From Lentibacter sp. XHP0401 (GTDB lineage Bacteria > Pseudomonadota > Alphaproteobacteria > Rhodobacterales > Rhodobacteraceae): a DNA stretch of 64,000 bases. The position numbers and the translations under genes were made by a program. The notes below the pieces were generated by a model. It was not told where the DNA came from, ran no database searches, and saw only the letters and a list, made by a program, of their open reading frames with translations. Positions 18,096 to 26,458 of the stretch are shown here, piece after piece. The stretch's first letter is position 1, and each line of letters starts with the position of its first letter. The stretch spans positions 1-64,000 of the forward strand of contig NZ_JAOWLC010000015.1 in the NCBI RefSeq assembly GCF_025751535.1, given 5' to 3'.

Positions 18096-19723
18096 TGCTT
18101 GGACTTTCGGCACATGAAGATACATTCGCGCGTGACAACCTGCCTGACGCGGCGCTTTGGCCCGAGATGAACCTAGCGGGGTTTGACTACCCCGAGGTGC
18201 TCAATGCGGGCTATGAGCTGACCGATGCGATGGTAGCCAAGGGATTTGGCGACCATACCGCGCTGATCGGCAACGGGCGGCAGCGGACCTATAAGGAGCT
18301 GACCGACTGGACCAACCGCTTGGCGCATGCGCTTGTTGAGGAGCTTGGCGTGAGGCCGGGAAGCCGTGTGCTTATTCGCTCGGCAAACAACCCTGCAATG
18401 GTTGCGTGCTGGCTGGCAGCGACAAAGGCAGGGGCAGTTGTGATCAACACAATGCCGATGCTGCGGGCGGGCGAGCTTGGCCAGATTGTGGACAAGGCAG
18501 AAGTTGAATTTGCGCTCTGTGACATGCGGCTGATGGATGAAATGGAAGCCTGCGCGGCGGACAGCGCCTTTCTCAAGCGGGTTGTCGGATTTGACGGAAG
18601 CTCGAACCACGAGGCAGAGCTTGACCGCATGGCGCTTGAGAAGCCTGTCCGCTTTAAGGCTGTCCAGACAGGGCGCGACGATGTGGCTTTGCTTGGCTTC
18701 ACCTCGGGAACCACGGGCGAGCCGAAAGCAACGATGCATTTTCACCGCGACTTACTGATTATTGCGGATGGTTATGCGCGCGAGGTTTTGGGTGTGACGC
18801 CCGAGGATGTATTCATCGGTTCACCGCCTTTGGCCTTTACCTTCGGGCTTGGGGGCCTGGCTATTTTTCCGCTGCGGTTTGGGGCGACGGCAACTTTGCT
18901 TGAGAATGCCTCACCACCAAACCTGATCGAGATTATCCAGAAGTATAGGGCAACTGTCTGCTTCACTGCGCCCACCGCTTACCGCGCGATGCTACGTGCG
19001 ATGGAAGAAGGCGCGGACCTGAGCAGCCTGCGCGCTGCTGTTTCGGCGGGGGAGACGCTGCCTGCCCCTGTTTACGAGGAGTGGATGGCCAAGACGGGCA
19101 AGCCGATGTTGGACGGGATCGGTGCAACGGAGATGTTGCATATCTTTATCTCGAACCGCTTTGATGACCACCGCCCCGCCTGCACGGGCAAGCCCGTGAC
19201 AGGGTATGAGGTGAAGATTATCGACGACAACGGCGCAGACGTGCCACGCGGTGAAGTCGGACGGCTGGCCGTGCGCGGGCCCACGGGCTGCCGCTATTTG
19301 GCGGATGCGCGGCAAGAGGTTTATGTGCAAAACGGCTGGAACGTGACAGGCGACAGCTTTGTTATGGACGAGGACGGGTATCTGCATTTTGCCGCCCGCA
19401 ACGATGACATGATCCTCTCGTCGGGCTACAATATTGCCGGCCCCGAAGTTGAGGCGGCGCTCTTGAGCCACGAGGCTGTTCTGGAATGTGGCGTGATTGG
19501 TGCACCCGATGAAGACCGTGGCGCTATTGTGGAAGCGCATGTGGTTCTGGCCGAGGGCTGGGCGGCGGATGACGCAACTCGAAAAGCGCTTCAGGACCAT
19601 GTGAAGGCAAAGATCGCGCCGTATAAGTATCCGCGTTCTATTGTATTTATCGAGGCACTGCCAAAAACGCAGACAGGTAAAATCCAGCGGTTCCGCTTGC
19701 AGGCAGGAGACCCTGAAAAATGA
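18095..19723 (+). CDS. 2-aminobenzoate-CoA ligase (benzoate-CoA ligase family)
   Basis: ATP-dependent ligase that forms 2-aminobenzoyl-CoA, the substrate of the monooxygenase/reductase. Adenylate-forming motifs: TSGTTGEPKATMHFH (A3, about 208-222), DGIGATEM (A5), and near the C-terminus LPKTQTGKIQRF with the adenylation lysine. The segment SPPLAFTFGLGGLAIFPLRF is characteristic of aminobenzoate/benzoate ligases. The ATG at 18095, preceded by GGGAGGGAAG, is preferred to the overlapping GTG at 18092. Length of 542 is normal. Aryl substrate is inferred from sequence style plus operon context. Confidence 0.9.
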   Translation: MLGLSAHEDTFARDNLPDAALWPEMNLAGFDYPEVLNAGYELTDAMVAKGFGDHTALIGNGRQRTYKELTDWTNRLAHALVEELGVRPGSRVLIRSANNPAMVACWLAATKAGAVVINTMPMLRAGELGQIVDKAEVEFALCDMRLMDEMEACAADSAFLKRVVGFDGSSNHEAELDRMALEKPVRFKAVQTGRDDVALLGFTSGTTGEPKATMHFHRDLLIIADGYAREVLGVTPEDVFIGSPPLAFTFGLGGLAIFPLRFGATATLLENASPPNLIEIIQKYRATVCFTAPTAYRAMLRAMEEGADLSSLRAAVSAGETLPAPVYEEWMAKTGKPMLDGIGATEMLHIFISNRFDDHRPACTGKPVTGYEVKIIDDNGADVPRGEVGRLAVRGPTGCRYLADARQEVYVQNGWNVTGDSFVMDEDGYLHFAARNDDMILSSGYNIAGPEVEAALLSHEAVLECGVIGAPDEDRGAIVEAHVVLAEGWAADDATRKALQDHVKAKIAPYKYPRSIVFIEALPKTQTGKIQRFRLQAGDPEK

Positions 19724-20124
19724 CATTTCAGTTCAGGCAAAAGGTGCTTTTCAAACACTGCGATCCTGCGGGAATCGTTTTTTATCCACGCTACTTCGAG
19801 ATAATCAACGACTGTGTCGAAGCCTTTTTTGACGAAGTGCTTGGCTGGCCTTTTGAGGTGCTTCTCAAGAACGGCGGCACGCCGACTGTGCAGATTGCCA
19901 CCGAATTTCTGGCGCCCAACAGGCACGGCGACATGCTTGTGCTGGAGTTGACATGCACAAAGCTCGGGCGGACGAGTATGGGCATCGAAATTGAAGCGCG
20001 CACAGACGGAAATATCAGATTTCAAGTGAAGCAGACATTGGTTTGTGTGGATGCCTCAGGCAAACCCGCTCCATGGCCAGAGGCAGTGCGCGAGGCACTG
20101 AAGGAAAAAGGAATGATACAATGA
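19720..20124 (+). CDS. 4-hydroxybenzoyl-CoA thioesterase family protein
   Basis: Hot-dog-fold thioesterase of 134 residues. The N-terminal motif HCDPAGIVFYPRYF (13-26) carries Asp15, the nucleophile/base of 4-hydroxybenzoyl-CoA thioesterases. It overlaps the ligase (ATGA) and the Rid gene. In the aminobenzoyl-CoA pathway a thioesterase may rescue CoA from dead-end aryl-CoA esters; this is inferred. Confidence 0.9.
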   Translation: MTFQFRQKVLFKHCDPAGIVFYPRYFEIINDCVEAFFDEVLGWPFEVLLKNGGTPTVQIATEFLAPNRHGDMLVLELTCTKLGRTSMGIEIEARTDGNIRFQVKQTLVCVDASGKPAPWPEAVREALKEKGMIQ

Positions 20125-20519
20125 GCAACACGATTATCCAGCCCGAAGGATGGGCTCCGGCCAAGGGCTATTCCAACGGGGTGCTCACAAAAGACGGCAC
20201 ACTTTATGTGGGTGGCCAGATCGGCTGGACGGCTGAGCAGCGCTTTGAAAGCCACGATTTTATTGGCCAGATGGAACAAGCCCTGAGCAACATCATGGAT
20301 GTTGTCACAGCTGCGGGCGGCGGAGCCGAGCACATCACGCGGCTCACATGGTATGTCACGGACAAGGCAGAATACCTTGCCCGCCAAAGCGAAATCGGCG
20401 CGGTGTATCGCAAGATTCTCGGGCGCAATTTCCCTGCGATGACTATGGTTGTGGTTGCGGGGCTTGTTGAAGACGAGGCGCTTTTGGAGATCGAGGCGAC
20501 TGCGGTCATCACCAACTGA
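20121..20519 (+). CDS. Rid-family (YjgF/YER057c) protein lacking the deaminase arginine
   Basis: A 132-residue Rid protein. The ATG at 20121 overlaps the thioesterase stop. In RidA enamine/imine deaminases an arginine follows FPA (E. coli Arg105); here the segment reads FPAMTMVVVAG, so Met107 takes its place, while the C-terminal glutamate (Glu123, LLEIEA) is kept. It is therefore not a standard RidA but one of the Arg-less Rid subfamilies. As last gene of an operon whose central product is an enamine, it may act on or bind a ring-derived amino intermediate; this is inference. Confidence 0.88.
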   Translation: MSNTIIQPEGWAPAKGYSNGVLTKDGTLYVGGQIGWTAEQRFESHDFIGQMEQALSNIMDVVTAAGGGAEHITRLTWYVTDKAEYLARQSEIGAVYRKILGRNFPAMTMVVVAGLVEDEALLEIEATAVITN

Positions 20520-20531
20520 CTTTTCTTAAGG

Positions 20532-21386
20532 TTAGCCGTTGGTATAGCCAATCTCGACATCAAAGAAGATGTGATACTGCCCGGTTCCGTAGTGATTGCC
20601 GGCTGTGAGCTTTGTGGGCAGGGTGAAGCCTGCAAAGCTGCCGTGGGCGGTGATATCGCCGCCGAATGGCTGGCGCCGGAATGTCTTTTCGGGGTTTTCA
20701 TCGCTCCAGCGCAGAAAGCTGACCGAGAGAAGGCGGCCTGATGTATCAACCTTTATTTCAACGCTCTGTGTGAGTGCGCCGAGGGTGACTGTGACTTCGG
20801 CACTGTTTGTGCCTGTGGCGGCCCATGTGAGGCTGTCCCAGCCCGCTTCGGCGGCAGGAAGAAATGCTGCGGGCGTAAAGAGAAGTGCATCGCCCACGAG
20901 ACGGCCAAAGGCCGAGAGCAAGTGATCGGCATTGCCCCCTGCACGGGCGAGCGGGAACAGGCCAAGGAGGCGAAAGCGGCTCCAGCTTTTGCCATCGCAC
21001 AGGCCATCACTGCCTGTGATAGAAAGTGTTTCACCCATTTTGACCGACCAGAGTAAACCCAGAGGCGGCGCGATCACCTGGCGTGCCTGCATGGGCTGCG
21101 GGTTGGGTGCGTCTTTTGATCCGAGATCGAAGCTGCCTTGCATCTGCACATCGGCAACCGTGGTGAGCGGAGTGCCAGCGGCTATGCTAAAGCGGAAGAA
21201 ACGCTGGGCAGCGTCAGGCAGGCTGTCGAGCATCGTCTCGTTGAAAACGGGCGGTGCGGCCGGCTGGCGGGCCAGCAGACGCGCGATGATGCTGGCGTCT
21301 TGAGCGCGGTCGCGGCGGGCCATGATAACGAGAAAAAGCGCAGCACAGACGAGAAGCGCGAAGGTTGTGAGCAAGACAGTGAGCAT
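20532..21386 (-). CDS. DUF6544-type membrane-anchored protein
   Basis: A 284-residue protein with one N-terminal membrane segment (about 3-24) and a soluble beta-rich remainder, resembling DUF6544/DUF6920 proteins of unknown function (ARQVIAPPLGLLWSVKM block, C-terminal FAGFTLPTKLTAGNHYGTG). It converges with the Rid gene and lies just downstream of the cupin gene on the same strand, 24 nt apart, so it may be the distal gene of the TRAP-cupin unit. No function can be assigned. Confidence 0.65.
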   Translation of the reverse strand: MLTVLLTTFALLVCAALFLVIMARRDRAQDASIIARLLARQPAAPPVFNETMLDSLPDAAQRFFRFSIAAGTPLTTVADVQMQGSFDLGSKDAPNPQPMQARQVIAPPLGLLWSVKMGETLSITGSDGLCDGKSWSRFRLLGLFPLARAGGNADHLLSAFGRLVGDALLFTPAAFLPAAEAGWDSLTWAATGTNSAEVTVTLGALTQSVEIKVDTSGRLLSVSFLRWSDENPEKTFRRQPFGGDITAHGSFAGFTLPTKLTAGNHYGTGQYHIFFDVEIGYTNG

Positions 21387-21410
21387 CTGCGCGTCCTTCG
21401 CTGGCGAGCG

Positions 21411-21902
21411 TTACTTTTTACCGACAGGGCCGCTTGGGCGCACGATATTTTCGTGATCGACAAGATCCCATGGCATGTTTTGATTACGGTAGATGCGTTT
21501 TTGCAAGCGGGGATAGTCGGCCACATCATGCGCGAGGCGCTCGCCGACAACAAGGCAGCGGAAAGTCCCGGAGCCTGTGTTTTTGAGAGAGTGAGCCGCA
21601 CCACCTTTGCGGTAGCCGAGGAAATCTCCTGCTTTAACGGGGTGCTCCTCCTCGCCGATGTAGGCGGTGGCTGTGCCCGAGAGGACAAACACCGCTTCGT
21701 CCTCGAAGATGTGCGCGTGATGTTCCGTTGTCTCATGGCCCGGTTCAACCTCGATCAGGTGAAAGCCGAAGCCTGTGAGGCCGGTCAGATCACCCAGCGA
21801 TTTGTTGAGCCGCTGGGCGTTATCGTTCAGAAAGTGCGTCTTCGCCGTTCCGTCGAGCGCCGCGATTTCCTCGGCGGTAACGATATAGCGCTCTTCGCTC
21901 AC
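21411..21902 (-). CDS. Cupin-domain protein
   Basis: A 163-residue single-cupin protein. The metal-binding cupin motif is H-x-H with downstream Glu (TTEHHAHIFEDEAVFVLSG), and the second motif includes GDFLGYRKGGAAHSLKN. A GTG start at 21902 overlaps the dctM stop (GTGA), which decides the start; a longer frame upstream runs inside dctM. Translational coupling to the TRAP transporter suggests action on the transported compound. Isomerase, dioxygenase or sensor roles are all possible. Confidence 0.82.
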   Translation of the reverse strand: MSEERYIVTAEEIAALDGTAKTHFLNDNAQRLNKSLGDLTGLTGFGFHLIEVEPGHETTEHHAHIFEDEAVFVLSGTATAYIGEEEHPVKAGDFLGYRKGGAAHSLKNTGSGTFRCLVVGERLAHDVADYPRLQKRIYRNQNMPWDLVDHENIVRPSGPVGKK

Positions 21903-23206
21903 GGGATCAGGAACAGTGTGATTGCGGGGAAGAGCACAAGGATGACCACGCGGATAAGATCGGATCCGACAAACCACATGACGGCGCGGTAAGTCTGGGT
22001 CATGGGTGTTGTCTTGTCCATCGCGTTGATGATGAAAAGATTCATGCCCACAGGCGGCGTTATCAGCCCGACCTCGACCACGATGAGCACGAGGATACCA
22101 AACCAAATTGCGACATGCTCGGGGGTCATGCCGAAATCAAGCTGGCTGATCACGGGAAAGAAGATCGGGATGGTGAGAAGGATCATCGAGAGGCTGTCCA
22201 TGAGGCAACCGAAAATAAGGTAGAATGCCAGCACGATGATGAGAACTGTCCAGGCACTGAAGCCCTGCCCGACGACCCAAGCAGAGAGCTCCTGCGGCAC
22301 TTGGGAAAGCGCCAGGAAGCCGTTGTAAAGCGCAGCACCGAGGACGATGAAAAAGATCATGCCTGTCGCTGTGGCTGTGGCGATGATGCTTTCCTTGAAC
22401 ACGCTCCAGGTCATGTTGCCTGAAACCAGCGCTATGAGGCCTGTGCCTGCCGCGCCGATGGCTGCGCCTTCTGTGGGAGTGAACCAGCCCGCGTAGATAC
22501 CGCCGACAACAAGGCTGAAAACAACGAGCACGGGCCAGACATCAACCAGCGCGCGCCAGCGCTCGGCCATTGGGGTGGGCTCGCGGGTGCCTGCCGCATC
22601 AGGGTGAACGCGCACGTAGATAGAGATGGTGATGATGTAGCCGAGGGCTGCAAGGATGCCGGGAATGAAGGCTGCAAGGAAGAGCTTGGCGATGTTTTGC
22701 TCTGTCAGGATCGCGTAGATGACGAGGATGACAGAGGGCGGAATGAGGATGCCCAATGTGCCACCAGCGGCGAGCGTGGCTGTTGAGAAGCCGCCTGAGT
22801 AACCATAGCGGCGCAGCTCCGGCAGGGCGACACGGCTCATGGTGGCGGCTGTGGCGAGGGACGACCCACAGATTGAACCGAAACCCGCACATGCGCCGAC
22901 AGCGGCCATGGCGACGCCACCTTTGCGGTGACCCAAGAAGCTTTCGGCGGCTTTGAACAACGCCTGCGACATACCTGAAAGGGTCGCAAACTGGCCCATA
23001 AGCAGGAACATCGGAATAATGGTAAGGGAATAGGAAGAAAACGTGCCGTATGTCTCGGTTTTGAGGCGGGACATGAACATATTGGTATCGCCCGTGGCGA
23101 GCCAGAGGCCACCTATGCCTGCAAGCAACATGGCGAGACCGATGGGCGCCCGCAGGAAAATCATCAGAAGGAGGGCGGGAAAGGACAGAAAGCCCAGTTC
23201 AAGCAT
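21899..23206 (-). CDS. dctM: TRAP transporter large permease subunit (DctM family)
   Basis: A 435-residue membrane protein with about 12 hydrophobic segments; FGSICGSSLATAATMSRVALPEL and GTLGILIPPSVILVIYA blocks are typical of DctM. It carries the ion-coupled translocation pathway of a tripartite ATP-independent periplasmic transporter. ATG 23206 is chosen over TTG 23212. The small subunit lies immediately upstream. No DctP binding protein is encoded nearby, so the substrate is unknown. Confidence 0.94.
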   Translation of the reverse strand: MLELGFLSFPALLLMIFLRAPIGLAMLLAGIGGLWLATGDTNMFMSRLKTETYGTFSSYSLTIIPMFLLMGQFATLSGMSQALFKAAESFLGHRKGGVAMAAVGACAGFGSICGSSLATAATMSRVALPELRRYGYSGGFSTATLAAGGTLGILIPPSVILVIYAILTEQNIAKLFLAAFIPGILAALGYIITISIYVRVHPDAAGTREPTPMAERWRALVDVWPVLVVFSLVVGGIYAGWFTPTEGAAIGAAGTGLIALVSGNMTWSVFKESIIATATATGMIFFIVLGAALYNGFLALSQVPQELSAWVVGQGFSAWTVLIIVLAFYLIFGCLMDSLSMILLTIPIFFPVISQLDFGMTPEHVAIWFGILVLIVVEVGLITPPVGMNLFIINAMDKTTPMTQTYRAVMWFVGSDLIRVVILVLFPAITLFLIP

Positions 23207-23208
23207 AG

Positions 23209-23781
23209 TCAATGGGAGGCTCCTTCGGAATGAGGCATATAGCGGCGGCCAGTGGCAGCCTCGGCAACGCGCGCAAAGGCGCAGTAGAGCGCGACAACAC
23301 AGGCCATGACAGAGCCGAACAAGCTAAGTGCGTAGGCCCACCAGATTGGAAACTGAAGTAGAAAGGTTGTTTCGCCGTATTGCATTTTACTCATCATCCC
23401 CTCGTAGAGGCGCGCCGTGATAAGAAGGATTGCAACTGTGAGCACAACTTCCCAAAACGCCATAAGCGCCTTGTTTGTGCCGCGGGGGAGAGCGGATGTG
23501 AAGATATCAACCGTTGCATGTGAGCCGTAAAGCTGGGTGATCGGGAGAAAGGCGAAGATTGCGAAAGCAACGCCTGCTTCGAGCAATTCGAAATCGCCGG
23601 TAATCGGCCCCACGCCTGTGCCGATAAGCCAGTCACCAAAGCCGCCGATATAGCCCGTATGCCCCAGTGTGTTGAGACCCCGGCCAAAGACGCTGACGAA
23701 AGTGAGGACCACCAGCGCACAGAGCACAAGGCCACCGAGCACGGCCATGACCCGGGCAAGTAGTGAAATATATTTGAGCAT
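23209..23781 (-). CDS. dctQ: TRAP transporter small permease subunit (DctQ family)
   Basis: A 190-residue protein with four predicted membrane segments, the DctQ pattern. The ATG at 23781 follows a strong ribosome site (GGGGGGAG). It ends 2 nt before dctM. It is somewhat longer than many DctQ proteins, with an extra loop (about 45-65) between the first two membrane segments. First gene of the unit dctQ-dctM-cupin(-DUF6544). Confidence 0.9.
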   Translation of the reverse strand: MLKYISLLARVMAVLGGLVLCALVVLTFVSVFGRGLNTLGHTGYIGGFGDWLIGTGVGPITGDFELLEAGVAFAIFAFLPITQLYGSHATVDIFTSALPRGTNKALMAFWEVVLTVAILLITARLYEGMMSKMQYGETTFLLQFPIWWAYALSLFGSVMACVVALYCAFARVAEAATGRRYMPHSEGASH

Positions 23782-23819
23782 TGGCTCCCCCCAAACAACT
23801 CTCTGGCGACTCATATCAT

Positions 23820-23833
23820 CGACCGATCGGTCG
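23820..23833. promoter_or_regulatory. Perfect 14-bp palindrome upstream of dctQ
   Basis: CGACCGATCGGTCG lies 38 bp upstream of the dctQ start, between divergent-free minus-strand units. Palindromes of the ACCGATCGGT kind are common TetR-family operators controlling acyl-CoA genes. No TetR gene is in the window, so the binder is unknown. Confidence 0.45.
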
Positions 23834-23899
23834 AAAATATTAGTTGCGCGTATAACTACACAGAAGCGTAAAGCGATCAACCCCGTGTTTCTACTTATT

Positions 23900-24676
23900 T
23901 CACTTAGAGGATAACGAGCGCGTGACCCCGATGGGCTGGAAAATCGGGCCTTGGGCTGTGGCTTCATAAAATACCTGAATGCCAAAGACCGTATTGAGCC
24001 GCTCCGGGGTGAGCACTTCGGCGGGCGCGCCATCGGCCACGAGGCGGCCCTTGGAGAGCATGAGGATACGTGTGCAATGCCGCGCGGCAAGGCCCAAGTC
24101 GTGCAGCGAGACGATCACGGATTTGCCCTGCGTGGCGAGGGCGGCGAAGCTTTGCATCGTGCCGATCTGGTGGGCAGGGTCGAGTCCTGCGATGGGCTCA
24201 TCGACCATCAGAAGCGGGGTTTGCTGCGCCAAAGCACGGGCGATGAGAACGCGGGCCTGCTCGCCGCCGGAGAGCTGGTTGGCGAAGCGGTGGGCAAAGC
24301 CTGTCAGCCCCATCTCGGCAAGGGCAGCATCAACAGCGGCGCGGTCTTCCCTGCGCAGTTTGGCTCCACGCGGGAGGTGCGGGATACGGCCCAGCGCGAC
24401 CACGGTTTCAACCGTCATGGGCCATGCGATATCGCGCGCTTGCGGCAACCAGGCCACGGCGCGAGCGCGCTCTTGGGCCGTAAGGACAGCCAGAGAGCTT
24501 GTGCCTTTTGAGGGCATCAGGCCGAGGGCTGCGCGCATGAATGTCGTTTTTCCCGCACCATTGGGGCCAATGAGGCCAACGCACTCGCCCTGCCCTATCG
24601 TGACGGTGACATCGTCCACCACAGGACATTCGCCGCGCAGTGCGGTGAGGTGCGTAAGAGAGAGAAGCGCGCTCAT
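23900..24676 (-). CDS. btuD: ABC transporter ATP-binding protein, cobalamin/iron-siderophore type
   Basis: A 258-residue FepC/BtuD-type ATPase: Walker A GPNGAGKTT (about 37-45), signature LSGGEQARVLIARAL (about 133), Walker B LLMVDEPIAGLDP. It overlaps the truncated permease gene by 4 nt (ATGA), and a cobalamin riboswitch precedes both, so vitamin B12 uptake is the likely original function. With the permease halved and no binding protein beside it, the transporter is probably not functional unless partners exist elsewhere. Confidence 0.88.
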   Translation of the reverse strand: MSALLSLTHLTALRGECPVVDDVTVTIGQGECVGLIGPNGAGKTTFMRAALGLMPSKGTSSLAVLTAQERARAVAWLPQARDIAWPMTVETVVALGRIPHLPRGAKLRREDRAAVDAALAEMGLTGFAHRFANQLSGGEQARVLIARALAQQTPLLMVDEPIAGLDPAHQIGTMQSFAALATQGKSVIVSLHDLGLAARHCTRILMLSKGRLVADGAPAEVLTPERLNTVFGIQVFYEATAQGPIFQPIGVTRSLSSK

Positions 24677-25242
24677 GATAGCTCGCTTCGTGTTTTGTAG
24701 ATGAGGTGCAGAAAGAGCGGTGCGCCAATGATGGCCATGACAACCCCGATTTTGAGATCACTTTGAGGCAGCACAAGCCGCACCGTTATATCGGCGGCGA
24801 GCACCAGCGCCGCGCCGCCAAGCGCCGAGGCCCACAGGAGCCGCGAGGGACGACCGCCCACAAAGGGGCGCAGGATATGCGGCACAACGAGACCGACAAA
24901 GCCGATGGCCCCGGCAACAGCCGTGGCCGCACCGACCACACAGGATGTGCCGAGCACGAGCGACAGGCGCAAGCGGGTGAGGTTGATCCCCATCGAGCTG
25001 GCCGCATCTTCGCCGAGAGTGAGCGCGTCAAGCCCGCGTCCCAGCGTGCCGAGGATCAGCCAACCAAGGGCCATAAAAGGCAATGCCAGCCAGACATGCA
25101 GCATGGAACGGTCTGCAAGCGAGCCCATCATCCAGAAGATAATTTCGCTGGTCGCGTAGGGGTTGGGCGAGAGGTTGAGCACCAGAGAGGTGAGCGCGCC
25201 AGCCATGGCCGAGATGGCTATGCCTGCGAGAATGAGTGTCAT
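24673..25242 (-). pseudogene. btuC: 3' half of a FecCD/BtuC-type permease, N-terminal half deleted
   Basis: The 189 residues from ATG 25242 match only the C-terminal half of BtuC/FecD permeases (normally about 330-350 residues): LILAGIAISAMAGALTSL, the ABC-contact region GLVVPHILRPFVG, and the end HLIYKTR. The frame stays open upstream into the riboswitch, where family-like sequence begins around 25265 (TGARGAS just before the ATG). The upstream half of the gene has thus been replaced by the riboswitch, consistent with an internal deletion. Only about 5-6 membrane segments remain, which is unlikely to form a permease pathway. Confidence 0.8.
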
Positions 25243-25271
25243 CGAAGCGCCGCGCGCACCGGTAGGGTGAT

Positions 25272-25455
25272 CAGTCTGGCAGGTCTCCTGACTTGCGGGT
25301 CGTTGCTTGGCTGAGCCTTCCCACCCTTGGTTCGGGGGCAGTGGCCTATGTCAGCTTCGCTCGCCGCTTACAGTTGCGGGGGCAGTTGTGGATTGGGCCC
25401 GAAAGCCGCACCACATTCCCTATTCACCGGCAGATGCCGGACCAGAATGATGAAG
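25272..25455 (-). promoter_or_regulatory. Cobalamin riboswitch
   Basis: Read on the minus strand the hallmark elements occur in order: AATAGGGAATGTGGTGCGG (5' part), the B12 box GCCCCCGCAACTGTAAGC, GGCCACTG, GGGTGGGAAGGC, and the 3' element AGTCAGGAGACCTGCC. This is a complete adenosylcobalamin aptamer. It should repress downstream expression when B12 is abundant. The 3' element ends only about 30 nt before the truncated btuC start, leaving little room for the usual expression platform. Outer limits are approximate. Confidence 0.93.
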
Positions 25456-25514
25456 CCCTATTACGACTCGGCCTTAAGCGTCAAGCTTCCAAAGCCGCGT
25501 TCGCCTGAATATGC

Positions 25515-25580
25515 TTTTTTCTTGCTAAAAATATCCACAGGGGTGAGGCCGCAGGCCGAGGGGCGCGTGCGCCCCTAACC
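25515..25580. repeat. Partial copy of a dispersed intergenic repeat with hairpin
   Basis: TTTTTTCTTGCTAAAAATAT at 25515-25534 closely matches the leading part of the repeat at 40350, and is followed by GC-rich inverted sequence (GGGGCGC/GCGCCCC at about 25560-25575). It lies between the SDR gene end and the riboswitch. The remaining bases of the 25456-25614 gap show no gene; promoter elements for the riboswitch transcript are expected there but were not identified. Confidence 0.5.
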
Positions 25581-25614
25581 AGACAAACCTGTGCGCCGTA
25601 GGCGCTCCGCTGGA

Positions 25615-26379
25615 TCAGTCGGCTGTCCAGCCGCCATCAATGAGCATCGAAGTTCCCGTGACAAGCGCCGAAGCCGGCGACGCGAGATAAAGAACCGCGC
25701 CCATGATATCTTCGACCGCGCCAACACGGCCCAGTTTGATCTTTTCTTCGATCCAGGCGACGCGGGCGGGGTCGGCAAATGTTGGTTCCGTCAGGGGCGT
25801 GCGAATGAATGTCGGGCAGATGGTGTTGATGCGGATGCGCGATTTGCCCCATTCGATAGCCATGGCTTTGACCATGCCCTCAACCGCATGTTTAGACGCG
25901 CAATAGACCGCGCGGTCCACCCCCCCGACATGGCCCATCTGGCTTGAGATATGGATGATGCTGCCTTCAATTCCTGCGTCCTGCATGGCCTTCGCCGCCC
26001 ACGCCGACAGAAAGTAAGCGCCGCGCAGGTTGATGTTCATCACGGCGTCAAAATCGTTCGGTTCGGTTTCAACCGCGGGAGAATGTTTGGCATAGCCTGC
26101 CGCATTAACGACAATGTCAAAGGCGGCTTGCTCGGCCAAGGCCGCTTTCATCGCCTCAAGGTCGGACACATCAAGCGCGAGAGCCTCCGACGACCAGCCC
26201 TGCCCTGCCATTTCACCGACTGTCGCTTGCAAGCGCTCAACGCCCCGCGCGGCACAGACCACATGTGCGCCCGCCTCTGCGAGCGCAACGGCACAGCCCT
26301 GCCCGATGCCTGAGGACGCGCCTGTGACAAGTGCGCGCTTGCCTGTGAGGGTCATGGAGGGCGTTCTGGGAAGGGTCAT
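25615..26379 (-). CDS. SDR-family NAD(P)-dependent oxidoreductase
   Basis: A 254-residue classical SDR: TGASSGIGQG near residues 18-27, NAAG, and active site YCASKHAVEGMVKA. It is the last gene of the minus-strand operon that starts with the binding protein at 32155, 79 nt after the hydrolase gene. An AGGATG ribosome site precedes ATG 26379; ATG 26355 is a possible alternative. It probably modifies the compound imported by the ABC transporter. Confidence 0.88.
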   Translation of the reverse strand: MTLPRTPSMTLTGKRALVTGASSGIGQGCAVALAEAGAHVVCAARGVERLQATVGEMAGQGWSSEALALDVSDLEAMKAALAEQAAFDIVVNAAGYAKHSPAVETEPNDFDAVMNINLRGAYFLSAWAAKAMQDAGIEGSIIHISSQMGHVGGVDRAVYCASKHAVEGMVKAMAIEWGKSRIRINTICPTFIRTPLTEPTFADPARVAWIEEKIKLGRVGAVEDIMGAVLYLASPASALVTGTSMLIDGGWTAD

Positions 26380-26458
26380 GGCTCATCCTGTGGCATTGTT
26401 TGAGGCCGCAGTTTGGCGCAGCTTGTAGAGCTTGTGCAAGCCGTAAAACCCGAAACCG

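Noticed and set aside
24673-25242. Intact short permease
   Set aside because: FecCD/BtuC permeases are about 330-350 residues; only the C-terminal half is here and the riboswitch abuts mid-gene homology.
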